Source: Oceanospirillales bacterium (GTDB taxonomy: Bacteria > Pseudomonadota > Gammaproteobacteria > Pseudomonadales > Balneatricaceae). From it: a stretch of DNA of 64,000 bases. The stretch spans positions 172,508-236,507 of the forward strand of contig JAAEYW010000004.1 in the NCBI GenBank assembly GCA_018223185.1. The letters are read 5' to 3'. Made by a program: the position numbers and the translations under genes. Positions 9,170-16,491 of the stretch are shown here, in pieces; position 1 is the first letter of the stretch; each line of letters begins with the position of its first letter. The notes below the pieces were generated by a model. It was not told the DNA's origin and did not search any database. It worked only from the letters and a program-made list of their open reading frames with translations.

Positions 9170-9970
9170 TTAAAACAGCTTTCGTGTTGGATTGAGTGAA
9201 AATTCAACCGGAAGGGTCAGCTCTAAATGACTGCTGCTGAGATCATCGGGCACCGATGCAAAGGGGCTTGCGCGTACCAGCATCTCTACTGCTTCCCGGT
9301 CCAGGCGCGAATCACCGGAGCTATTGATGACTTCAGCTGATTCAACCTTTCCGCTCTTGCGGATAATGAATTTCACGAGAACTACCCCGGTGACGCCATC
9401 CTTTCTGGCGCTGCGTGGATAGCGTTTGAAGCGTGCGACTCTGGCCATGACCCGGGCCAGATAACTTTGCCGGGCGGCGGGATTGCCTCCCGTTACTACA
9501 CGCTCCCCTACACCTGTTGCTCTTGTTTGCGACTGGGAGGGTTCCGACTGCTGTTCTGACTCAGAAGGAGCTTCAGAACGGGCCGGCGCCGACTCAGGTT
9601 GTGTTTGTTGTTTTTCTGCAGGCTTCGGCTCTGGATTTGGCGCAGGCTTCGGCACTGGTTTTGGTTCAGGCTTTGATTCGGGTTCGGGCTTTGGTTCAGA
9701 TTTGGATTCAGGTTCCGGCTGAGATATGGTCTGCTCCCTTGTTTCCTCTGCGATTGTCTGCTCGGGCCGGGGCGCTTCTACGGGCGACTTTTCGTTTTTC
9801 TCAGGTGTTGCTATAAAGCTGCCGGCAAGCCCTACACTTACCTGAAGCCCCTCCTGTCCCTCTGCTATTGCTCCCTCGCTATCCAGCGGCATTATCCAGA
9901 TCAGCAATGCGCCCAGATGCACAACGGCCGCCGCCGCAAAGCTGAAGAGTATCTGTCGGGTCGTCATCAT
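9170..9970 (-). CDS. tonB: Energy transducer TonB
   Basis: A 266-residue inner-membrane protein that passes proton-motive-force energy from ExbBD to the outer-membrane receptor. It has one N-terminal membrane segment (ILFSFAAAAVVHLGALLIWI), a long periplasmic linker of Pro-Glu/Pro-Lys repeats at about residues 70-125, and a TonB C-terminal domain beginning near YLARVMARVARFKRYP, with GVVLVKFIIRKSGKVESAEV. It overlaps the upstream exbD by 4 bp and is followed after 9 bp by its presumed receptor, so it is a dedicated transducer for this locus. The linker gives rise to a low-complexity open frame on the other strand, which is a shadow. Confidence 0.93.
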   Translation of the reverse strand: MMTTRQILFSFAAAAVVHLGALLIWIMPLDSEGAIAEGQEGLQVSVGLAGSFIATPEKNEKSPVEAPRPEQTIAEETREQTISQPEPESKSEPKPEPESKPEPKPVPKPAPNPEPKPAEKQQTQPESAPARSEAPSESEQQSEPSQSQTRATGVGERVVTGGNPAARQSYLARVMARVARFKRYPRSARKDGVTGVVLVKFIIRKSGKVESAEVINSSGDSRLDREAVEMLVRASPFASVPDDLSSSHLELTLPVEFSLNPTRKLF

Positions 9971-10374
9971 GAGGTGTGCTCAGTCGCGATGTGAAGCGCC
10001 TTAATGCCAAGTTGTTGAGCAGCCAGAAGCACGGGATCCAGCGCAGAGGAGGGCAGGTCACGATGGATATGGCAGATCACAACGGTCTCGGGGGAAACTC
10101 CCAGTCCTGTCATATAGGGTTGCAGATCCTGATCGATTCGCTGGCCGTTGACCGTGTAGCTGCCGGCGGCGGAGATTTTAATCTCCAGCTCAGCCGTTTT
10201 CAGTTCACGATCACTGCTGGAGGCCGGGATGCGCAATTGCTCATCCCTGGCTTCGATATGGCCTGCCAGCATGAAAAAAATCAGCAACAGAAAGACGATA
10301 TTGATCGCCGGAATCATGCTGTTATCCAGATTATTCCGCTGCGATGGGCGGTGATTCATAGCAACAATTCTCAT
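9967..10374 (-). CDS. exbD: ExbD/TolR-family biopolymer transporter (second copy)
   Basis: A 135-residue ExbD/TolR protein with a short cytoplasmic N-terminus, one membrane helix (MIPAINIVFLLLIFFMLAG) carrying the family's hydrophilic entry residues, and a small periplasmic domain. It belongs to the proton channel with ExbB that powers TonB. It overlaps the first exbD by 4 bp and tonB by 4 bp. In place of the usual LTPLIDVVF it has MIPAINIVF, so the conserved membrane Asp is replaced by Asn. That is notable because the Asp is the proton-carrying residue in ExbD and TolR. The two copies may act as a heteromeric pair, which is inference. Confidence 0.88.
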   Translation of the reverse strand: MRIVAMNHRPSQRNNLDNSMIPAINIVFLLLIFFMLAGHIEARDEQLRIPASSSDRELKTAELEIKISAAGSYTVNGQRIDQDLQPYMTGLGVSPETVVICHIHRDLPSSALDPVLLAAQQLGIKALHIATEHTS

Positions 10375-10769
10375 TCTGCTACCGATGGACTCAGATTAAG
10401 CTGTGAGATCCCCGCCGCGCGCAGGTTATCGATCAGGTGAATAGTCTGCTGCACTTTGACTGCAGAGCGGGCTGCCAGGGTAACTGATCCATGCGCCTCA
10501 GCGATGGTTCTGATTCTCTGAGCAAAGCGCTCGGTATCCGTGGGGTAAACCGTGCCGTTCAGATCAACTTTGTTTTCAGTCAGCAGTAACAGCCGGTAGA
10601 CCTCAGACGCCATGCTTTGCTTGCCTGACGCCGCCGCTTCAAGTTCCAGTTGCCGGGTTTTACTAAAAGTGGAAGACAGCATGAAAAACAGCAGCAGAAT
10701 GAACACCACATCGATCAGCGGAGTCAGGCTGATGGGCTGTGAAGCCCGTGGGGTTATCTCAAGCAGCAC
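10371..10769 (-). CDS. exbD: ExbD/TolR-family biopolymer transporter (first copy)
   Basis: ExbD family protein with the canonical membrane segment ISLTPLIDVVFILLLFFML, including the conserved Asp that carries protons, and a periplasmic domain of about 90 residues. The frame extends to a GTG at 10805 (144 residues), which would overlap exbB by 47 bp. The GTG at 10769 (132 residues) has GGGAG upstream at good spacing and gives an overlap of 11 bp, so it is preferred. It works with ExbB and TonB in the inner membrane, and lies between exbB and a second exbD whose helix lacks the Asp. Confidence 0.9.
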   Translation of the reverse strand: MLLEITPRASQPISLTPLIDVVFILLLFFMLSSTFSKTRQLELEAAASGKQSMASEVYRLLLLTENKVDLNGTVYPTDTERFAQRIRTIAEAHGSVTLAARSAVKVQQTIHLIDNLRAAGISQLNLSPSVAE

Positions 10770-11619
10770 GGCTATGCTCCCGGAGTGAGACTGTTTTGGT
10801 TTCACTCTGCGCTAAAGGGCAGGTGAATACCTGTGTGACATAGTCGTTTATCAGCATGGCGGTGCGTTCGACTTTACGCTCTAAAATACTATGGGCTGTT
10901 GCAACCGGAATCGCGACAGCCAGTCCAACCGCGGTGGTCAGCAGCGCCTGCCAGATCCCCCCGGACAGGACCGATGGGTTGACACTGTTGCCGGCGGCTT
11001 CCATCTGTTGAAAGGCAACGATCATTCCCAGCACCGTTCCCATCAGGCCCAACAGTGGGCTGAGGCTGGCGATTACTTCCAGCGGACGGAGCAGAGTCCT
11101 GAGCTGGTTAACTAAGTGGGTTGCCTGTCGGGATAGTTCATCCTGCAGTAGGTGATGATCCTGTTGTTGTGTAATGCCCTGCATTGCATAGCCGATGATG
11201 CCCGACACAGGTCGTTTTGAGTGCAGGGCGTTCACTGCCCCCATGGGGTCATGACTGCGCCATTTTCTCAGGCTTTCGGAGATGTCATTGGTGCTTTCCG
11301 GTTTTATAACCGTAAACTGCCACAGTTTTAGAAATATGATGCTTAGCGAGAAAACGGATAGTGCTATCAGTATCCAGACCACTGGCCCGCCGATCTCAAG
11401 CATTCTGAAAAGCTGATCAGCGCTACCGGTAATTGGGTCAGAACTTAAGCTATCAGGAAGACTTAAGGCATCGGCGCTGAGGCTATCGACTGGTGCTGAA
11501 TTCGTGACAAGGTCATCGGCGATAGCTGATATGAGCTGATCCGAGGGCTGGGGCTGCATGGCAGGGGTAAGCTCTGATGACGAACTTTGTTCAAAGGAGA
11601 GGCTGTCTGAAGTGGGCAT
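10759..11619 (-). CDS. exbB: MotA/TolQ/ExbB proton channel protein
   Basis: A 286-residue inner-membrane protein. After a polar Ser/Asp-rich N-terminal segment of about 75 residues there is a membrane helix (VVWILIALSVFSLSIIFLKL), a cytoplasmic region, and two more helices within LEVIASLSPLLGLMGTVLGM and LLTTAVGLAVAIPVATAHSI, the family's channel-forming pair. It is the first gene of the minus-strand iron operon, followed by two exbD genes and tonB with small overlaps. The Fur-box-like site at 11645-11663 lies about 26 bp upstream of its ATG, so the entire operon is probably repressed by iron. Confidence 0.92.
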   Translation of the reverse strand: MPTSDSLSFEQSSSSELTPAMQPQPSDQLISAIADDLVTNSAPVDSLSADALSLPDSLSSDPITGSADQLFRMLEIGGPVVWILIALSVFSLSIIFLKLWQFTVIKPESTNDISESLRKWRSHDPMGAVNALHSKRPVSGIIGYAMQGITQQQDHHLLQDELSRQATHLVNQLRTLLRPLEVIASLSPLLGLMGTVLGMIVAFQQMEAAGNSVNPSVLSGGIWQALLTTAVGLAVAIPVATAHSILERKVERTAMLINDYVTQVFTCPLAQSETKTVSLREHSRAA

Positions 11620-11644
11620 AGCTAACCTTAATGATAATGCTATT

Positions 11645-11663
11645 GATAATGATTCGCATTATA
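11645..11663. promoter_or_regulatory. Fur box upstream of exbB operon
   Basis: GATAATGATTCGCATTATA matches 16 of 19 positions of the Fur consensus (GATAATGATAATCATTATC, with the central position A or T). A further GATAAT repeat just to the left (11633-11638) is compatible with overlapping Fur sites. It sits directly upstream of the iron-uptake operon, where an iron repressor is expected. Confidence 0.82.
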
Positions 11664-11705
11664 GTTGTGTATCATCTGATGATTCAAGTGCTTTGTGAAA
11701 AATAT

Positions 11706-11983
11706 TCATCTTGGTCTGTCGCGCTGGTGCCGCAGCGGCGACTGTCGATTATGGTTGTCGGGAGAAAGCACGAACGATGGCTGCTATCTGATTCTTTCAG
11801 GACTCTTTGCCCGTCAGAGGGCATTTCAGAGGCGGAATTGCGATGGGGATCGAAGAACGCGCGCATATCCGTCATTTGTGCAGTGATTCGCGGATTCGGT
11901 CCGTCTGGATTAAGGTGAAGAGGGTGCCACCGTCGGACGCTGATATCGACCGGATGTATGATGCGTCTGTCAGCAGGGGATAA
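11706..11983 (+). pseudogene. Decayed phosphonoacetaldehyde hydrolase (PhnX)-like remnant
   Basis: Short segments in different frames resemble, in order, the N-terminal third of PhnX-type HAD hydrolases. A TVDYGCRE segment lies near 11737 (PhnX has DWAGTxVDYGxRxP there). Then come LFARQ near 11800, ISEAELR near 11822, and MGIEERAHIRHL followed by W and then PPSDADIDRMYDA from 11843 to 11983. The last frame matches the PhnX pattern MG-x2-K/R-x-HI and P-x-DADID-x-Y well. At least two frame changes are needed and the rest of the enzyme is absent, so this is a dead fragment. The identification rests on remembered family patterns and would need a profile search. Confidence 0.5.
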
Positions 11984-12082
11984 GACCTGATCTCGGTTTT
12001 TGTCGGTGAATTCAGTGTTCTCAGAGGTTTATCTTTCAGATACAGACTTGAGGTGCTGTTTACCACAGAGACGACAGTGAAA

Positions 12083-12144
12083 ATATTTGGGGGTAAACAG
12101 CGCTGCTTTTGGCTTCTAAGCGTTATTATACTTCCCCCAAATAT
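12083..12144. repeat. 11-bp perfect inverted repeat
   Basis: ATATTTGGGGG at 12083-12093 is inverted as CCCCCAAATAT at 12134-12144, enclosing 40 bases. The arms are long enough to form a stem, but there is no T-run typical of a terminator. It lies between the phosphonatase remnant and the SnoaL-like gene. It may be the end of a small lost element or a folded RNA; nothing else in the sequence decides this. Confidence 0.45.
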
Positions 12145-12159
12145 CATCCTGTTCATAAT

Positions 12160-12188
12160 GGAAAACAGCGCTCAAAAAGCGCTTTTCC
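12160..12188 (-). terminator. Rho-independent terminator of the SnoaL-like gene
   Basis: GGAAAACAGCGCT pairs with AGCGCTTTTCC, giving a strong hairpin that overlaps the last codons and stop of the minus-strand gene. The coding strand shows T-rich sequence on the stem's distal arm. Confidence 0.6.
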
Positions 12189-12531
12189 ATTGCTCTGTAT
12201 CGATGAACCAGTGCTCCTCGTAAATTTTGTCACCTTCAAACCTGAAAAGGACACATAGTTGGGAATCTGCAATTTTTGATGATTTCCATTCGATGATTGA
12301 GACGACTTCATTATCCCCTTCTATATTGCGCAGTCCGGTAATTTCGAATCCTGGTGGGAGGATGTCTTCAAGACTGTTCAGAGCCTCTCGAAAGGGCCCT
12401 CGACCCTTAAGTAGATCCGTTTGTCCGGGCATAACAAATATCATTTCTTCAATATAGTCGGTTACCAAACCATCAAAATTACCGGCCCCAAGTGCATCCC
12501 ATCCTCTTTGAACAATGTTTGTAAGACTCAT
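12172..12531 (-). CDS. SnoaL-like / NTF2-fold small protein
   Basis: A 119-residue protein with the layout of the SnoaL-like/NTF2 cone fold: an N-terminal helix with GWDALGAGNFDGLVTDYIEE, then FVMPG, GRGPFREAL and a C-terminal sheet ending LFRFEGDKIYEEHWFID. AGGAG lies upstream of the ATG at 12531. Members of this fold are isomerases, hydrolases or ligand-binding proteins, and the catalytic chemistry cannot be assigned. It stands alone between two gene-poor stretches and has its own terminator, so it is a single-gene transcription unit. Confidence 0.7.
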   Translation of the reverse strand: MSLTNIVQRGWDALGAGNFDGLVTDYIEEMIFVMPGQTDLLKGRGPFREALNSLEDILPPGFEITGLRNIEGDNEVVSIIEWKSSKIADSQLCVLFRFEGDKIYEEHWFIDTEQWKSAF

Positions 12532-12539
12532 TATCTGAC

Positions 12540-13339
12540 TCCTATCTATATTTGTACTTGTTCACTTCAGATGCCTCACTGAACAGAGGGCTCTGTGAGG
12601 GCCCTATGTAAAGGAAATTATAGTCATCAAACATGTGGCCGGAGAGATTATTTGTGTTGTTGACTAGCGCCGTAGCCGACAGCGACAGAAAGGAGATTCC
12701 GGCCATCCCGCCGCTATAGGGTTTGGATCAGACAAAATCTTTCTCTGATCTCATCTGTCAATACGCTTTCAGTTTTTTTGATTAAGCGTTATTGCAGTGA
12801 ACTTGGTGATCCAGATGTCATATTTTAGATTTAGGGTGAGGTGTGGTTTGTAGTGGGGCTGGTGAAACAGCATCTGGGATTAGGGCTTTTTCCCGAGCCG
12901 GTCGCTGAGCGGGAACCTGCGTTCGTCCGCGCATTTGAACCCTTCGGGCCCTCGACGACTCAGCCCTGATGGCTGGTATCCCACAGGGCGTTGCATGCCT
13001 GTCTTCGAGTTCGCAAGGTATTCGGTCTGATTATGGATGAGCCGTCCGGGTGAATGATCTGCTTCAGACTAAAAATCGATCAGTGATCTTTTTGTTCTTC
13101 TTTTTATGCTTCTTTATTCGCTTTTTCCTAAGAGCAAAAAAAAAGCGCGGTAAAGCTCAGTTAAGAGCCTGTAATTTCAGTGTATTTAGCATTCGCACAA
13201 AGATTGTTGTCTTCTATATCATCTTTTAATTTAAATAGTTGAAAGAATGTTTTTGGCAAATTTATATATAATTGTTGCACTGCAGCATGAAGGGCTATAC
13301 CATCACTTTATCAACTACATTTATATATGGGTACAAACA
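12540..13339. other. Gene-poor stretch upstream of the phasin gene
   Basis: About 800 bases without a convincing coding frame. The part at 12880-13040 is GC-rich with short inverted runs, for example around TTCGGGCCCTCG, while 13080-13340 is AT-rich with long A and T runs, as in promoter regions. No tRNA, transposase or known regulatory motif was recognised. It probably contains the phasin promoter near its right end. Confidence 0.5.
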
Positions 13340-13708
13340 ATGTTCAAGAATATTCCTGCTGCTGACTTTTCTGCTTTTGGCGCTCCTGTTCAGAAGCTGA
13401 TCGAACTGAACACTGCAACCTTTACTAAAGCATTCGAGGCTCAGAAAGCTGCTATTGAAAAGCAGATTGCTCAGGCTCAGGCTGATTTCCAGGCTTTCTC
13501 TTCAATCAAAGACGTTGAAGCTTTCTCTTCTTTCGTTGCCTTTAAATCTGAAGAAGCTAAGGCTAAGATTGAAGCCCTGCAGGCTGAAGCGCTTGCGACT
13601 ACAGAAAGCACTAAGGCTTACTTTGCTGAAGTTCAGGCTATCCTGACTGCCGCTACAGAATCTGTCGCTGCTCCAGCTGCTAAAGCGCCTGCTAAAGACG
13701 CTGCATAA
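13340..13708 (+). CDS. Phasin family protein
   Basis: A 122-residue small helical protein with the phasin pattern: MFKNIPAADFSAFGAPVQKL, then long amphipathic Ala/Lys/Glu/Gln-rich helices, and an Ala/Lys/Pro tail. Phasins coat polyhydroxyalkanoate granules and limit their size. The frame extends upstream to 13247, but that part has an unrelated composition, so ATG 13340 is chosen. The Shine-Dalgarno sequence there is weak. No PHA synthase or depolymerase is nearby. A strong terminator follows at once. A link to PHA storage is inferred from the family. Confidence 0.82.
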   Translation: MFKNIPAADFSAFGAPVQKLIELNTATFTKAFEAQKAAIEKQIAQAQADFQAFSSIKDVEAFSSFVAFKSEEAKAKIEALQAEALATTESTKAYFAEVQAILTAATESVAAPAAKAPAKDAA

Positions 13709-13722
13709 TTTAAACTGCGTTT

Positions 13723-13758
13723 AAAAAAGCCTCCATCAGCAATGATGGGGGCTTTTTT
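13723..13758. terminator. Bidirectional terminator between phasin and chemoreceptor genes
   Basis: AAAAAAGCCTCCATCA pairs with TGATGGGGGCTTTTTT around a 4-base loop. A-run and T-run on either side allow it to end both the plus-strand phasin and the minus-strand chemoreceptor transcripts. Confidence 0.88.
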
Positions 13759-13899
13759 GTGCCTGAATGATGTTCAGGGAATTGAGAATATACCGGATTT
13801 TCTGTTAAGCAGGTGGTGTCACTGAAGTGGTCTCCGCGCCTCGCTGACTGATGTGCCAGCGAGCTATTCTATCACTGTCAAAGGGTGGCATGTTGTGGA

Positions 13900-15633
13900 T
13901 CAGTGTTGAAATTCCGATAAGTGTTGTCGGAGGGTTTCGGCCATTGTGGAGAGGGTCTGGCTGATCTGGCGGGAGTCCGCAGCATGGCTTTCTACGTTGC
14001 TGGCCAGTTGGTGCACGGTCTGTACGTTTTCATCGACGCCCAGTGCCGCACGTTGTTGTTCGCCGGTGATGACTGCAATGCTCTGATTCATCTCTGACAG
14101 TGCTTTGAGTTTATCCAGAATAGCGAAGAGGGAGTTTTCTGCCTGTTTTGACAGCTTGACACCGGCGTCCACCTGAGTACGGTTTTGTTCCAGAGAACTC
14201 ATCACCACGGTTGAGCTTTTCTGTAAGGCTTCGACCATATTCTGAATTTCGTTGGTGGAGTTATTGGTATGTTGAGCCAGGGTTCTGACCTCATCGGCGA
14301 CCACCGCAAAACCTCTGCCCTGTTCACCCGCCCGGGCGGCTTCGATGGCTGCGTTGAGGGCCAGCAGGTTTGTTTTTCCGGCTATTCCACGAATCACATC
14401 CAGTACTCCACTAATGGCTGTACTATGTTCCACCAGTTCATTGACGGTGGTATCAACCGTATCGAATTGATGTGCTAATTGCTGAATGGTTGTCGATGTA
14501 TTCTGGACATCTTTCTGACTTGCTTCTGCGGCGGCAGATACATCATTCACCAGATTCAGGCTTTGACCTGTTGTTCTGGAAATATCCTCCGCACTGGCAC
14601 CCAGCTCAGTGGCAGAGGCGGCAATGCCCTCGCTTTGTTGCTGCTGCTGAACACTCTGCTCATGCGTCCTGACACTGATCTGATAACCGTTTTCGGCGGT
14701 TTTCTGTAACTCAGTACTCATTGCACCAACGTCATCCAGCGTCGAGCGAAGTTTTGCCAGAAGCTTTTGTGTAGCCGCAGAAATTTCCTGAATTTCATCG
14801 CGGCCATCAACGGAAAGGGTGCGTGTCAGATCGTTGTGTTCTTCTATCGACAGAAGTTGCTGCTGAAGCACTTTTAAAGGGCGGGTAATCGAGAGGATGA
14901 TGAACAGGGCAACGACAATTGCAACGGGCACAGAGGCGAGCAACATTAACAGAGTACGAGTCTGTGTCCCGGCAATTCTTTCATCCGATGCGGTGCTGAT
15001 GCTGGCAACCACAGCACTGACTTTAAGGGTCTGATCCAGCGAATTCAGCACACTGGAGCTGGCCTCCTGAAGACGATTCTGGAACAGGTCGGTAAGTGCC
15101 AGTAATTGCCCGTTGATAGTATTGGCGACAGTGTTGGCTTCAGCGACCTCTAAGCTGGCGAGATTGTCTTTTCCTTGCTGAGAATAGGTCCAGGCGTTTC
15201 CCATTAATTCCCGGTAGTTTGTTAGATCAGTCAGTATGTTGTGGGTTGTTTTTTGGGTTTCCGGATCGCTGGCCAGAGCTGTGAGCTGGTTTTTTAGTTT
15301 GTCAGCAGCTGCTTCGGCTTTATTGAGTGATTCGTAGTATTGCGAGACTGTGCCGTCGAAATACCAGAAAATCATATCTGAGAAGGTTTTCTGTATATGT
15401 TGCGCCTGCAGTTGCAGTTTCATCGTACTGGCCTGACGATCGATCTGCACACTTTGCTTTTCAAGCCAGTGATTCTGTTCGCTGATCGATTGCTGTTGTT
15501 GTCTGCTCCCCTGTTTGAGTTGTTGCATCTCCTCCAGCAGGAAGGCGAGTTCTGCTGCCATCACTACTATGAGGAATATCACTAAGCCCATAATTCTGGT
15601 GGTGACTTGAAAACGACGGAGCCAGCTGATCAT
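13900..15633 (-). CDS. Methyl-accepting chemotaxis protein
   Basis: A 577-residue transmembrane chemoreceptor that modulates CheA through CheW. It has a first membrane helix ([20 protein letters not shown]), a periplasmic helical sensor of about 200 residues, a second helix ([18 protein letters not shown]), a HAMP domain beginning [11 protein letters not shown], and the cytoplasmic hairpin with the family tip [19 protein letters not shown] followed by [15 protein letters not shown]. The frame extends 17 codons further upstream, but ATG 15633 has AAAGGAGG directly in front, so it is chosen. The C-terminus lacks an obvious CheR-binding pentapeptide. The ligand is not identifiable. It lies near a YjfB motility-like gene. 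Confidence 0.93.
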   Translation of the reverse strand: MISWLRRFQVTTRIMGLVIFLIVVMAAELAFLLEEMQQLKQGSRQQQQSISEQNHWLEKQSVQIDRQASTMKLQLQAQHIQKTFSDMIFWYFDGTVSQYYESLNKAEAAADKLKNQLTALASDPETQKTTHNILTDLTNYRELMGNAWTYSQQGKDNLASLEVAEANTVANTINGQLLALTDLFQNRLQEASSSVLNSLDQTLKVSAVVASISTASDERIAGTQTRTLLMLLASVPVAIVVALFIILSITRPLKVLQQQLLSIEEHNDLTRTLSVDGRDEIQEISAATQKLLAKLRSTLDDVGAMSTELQKTAENGYQISVRTHEQSVQQQQQSEGIAASATELGASAEDISRTTGQSLNLVNDVSAAAEASQKDVQNTSTTIQQLAHQFDTVDTTVNELVEHSTAISGVLDVIRGIAGKTNLLALNAAIEAARAGEQGRGFAVVADEVRTLAQHTNNSTNEIQNMVEALQKSSTVVMSSLEQNRTQVDAGVKLSKQAENSLFAILDKLKALSEMNQSIAVITGEQQRAALGVDENVQTVHQLASNVESHAADSRQISQTLSTMAETLRQHLSEFQH

Positions 15634-16149
15634 TGAGCCTCCTTTTATAGTTCTTTTTGTTAGGAATCGGAAAAGCCTAGGCAATTGCTAAGTTGATAGA
15701 AAGCTTGTCGTCATTAAGTGTATTTTGGGCATTTTGTTTATGGCAGATTTCTCGTCGATTGTTGGTGATTTAAGCCTGAAAGACATGCGTTCTGTCAGGT
15801 CGCAATCAGATTAGAGCAGTTTGTTTTGTCACTGTGACGAAACGAGGAGGCGCAACGGGAATGCCCGGCTTGATGTTTGATTTTTATGCGCGTCGACCAC
15901 GGCATGAATATCGATAATAGCCACAGGGCTCCCCGTCGCTGGAACTGTGTGTCCTGCGTGTGAGCTGCCAGGTATGTCGGAAGCGATATGGTATGGACTG
16001 GGGCCTGTTATCCCTTGTGCAGCGTTGCGGGGCCTTGTCAGAGGTCAGTGAATTGTAATAAAGGTTTGGACGACATGTGCGTTAACTCACCCTGTACTCC
16101 ATGGAGGGGCTTCTTAGAAATAGTTTAATGAGCGTCTTCAATTTGCGAC
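15634..16149. other. Intergenic stretch between chemoreceptor and YjfB-like genes
   Basis: About 500 bases with no supported gene. Both neighbours point away from it, so it must hold the divergent promoters. The right-hand one is recognisable as a sigma-28-type promoter just beyond its edge. The chemoreceptor promoter could not be placed convincingly. Confidence 0.5.
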
Positions 16150-16175
16150 TAAAGTTTTTTAATAGTTGCCGATAT
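16150..16175 (+). promoter_or_regulatory. Sigma-28 (FliA)-type promoter for the YjfB-like gene
   Basis: TAAAGTTT at 16150-16157 is identical to the FliA -35 consensus, and GCCGATAT at 16168-16175 matches the -10 consensus GCCGATAA at 7 of 8 positions. The spacer is 10 bases instead of 11. It lies 26 bases before the ATG at 16202. Confidence 0.78.
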
Positions 16176-16201
16176 AAGGGGTATGTTTGAGGGAGATCTA
16201 C

Positions 16202-16399
16202 ATGGAAATAACAGCAGCATCCGCTTCAGCTTATCAACAGGCCGGGTTACAGCAAGAGGTTGCTTTAGCCGTTGCCGTTAAGGCGAAGGATAATATTGAG
16301 TTACAAGGGAAGATGGCTCTTCAACTGCTTGAAAGTGCCGCCATGACTGCCGTCGACCTATCATCTCCTCTGGGGCAGAACATCGACATAATGGCGTGA
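16202..16399 (+). CDS. YjfB family putative motility protein
   Basis: A 65-residue protein with the hallmarks of the YjfB family: short Ala/Gln-rich helices, the phrase QQEVALAVAVKAKDNIELQG, and the conserved end LGQNIDIMA. Family members are small proteins associated with motility genes; their molecular role is unknown. GAGGGAG at 16189-16195 precedes the ATG. The sigma-28-type promoter directly upstream independently supports expression with the late flagellar genes. A bidirectional terminator follows. Confidence 0.83.
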   Translation: MEITAASASAYQQAGLQQEVALAVAVKAKDNIELQGKMALQLLESAAMTAVDLSSPLGQNIDIMA

Positions 16400-16448
16400 T
16401 TAAGCGCCTGATATGGCCGCACTTAAGATCTGTTGCCACCTTTAAAAG

Positions 16449-16474
16449 AAAAAACCGCCCGTTGGCGGTTTTTT
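16449..16474. terminator. Bidirectional terminator between YjfB-like and GGDEF/EAL genes
   Basis: AAAAAACCGCC pairs with GGCGGTTTTTT around the loop CGTT, with A and T runs on both flanks. It serves the plus-strand YjfB-like gene and the minus-strand c-di-GMP gene. Confidence 0.88.
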
Positions 16475-16491
16475 GTTGTCGGTGTTTTGAA

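Noticed and set aside
9483..9816. Gly/Ser/Phe-rich plus-strand frames
   Set aside because: They are the antisense of the Pro-Glu-Lys linker of TonB.
11872..12156. Minus-strand frame of 94 residues
   Set aside because: No ribosome site or recognisable domain, and it lies opposite the plus-strand PhnX remnant.
13455..13646. Leu/Arg/Lys-rich frame within the phasin gene
   Set aside because: It is the phasin coding sequence read in another frame.
15640..15720. Sigma-28 promoter for the chemoreceptor gene
   Set aside because: A partial -10-like CCGAT occurs on the minus strand, but no -35 at correct spacing.
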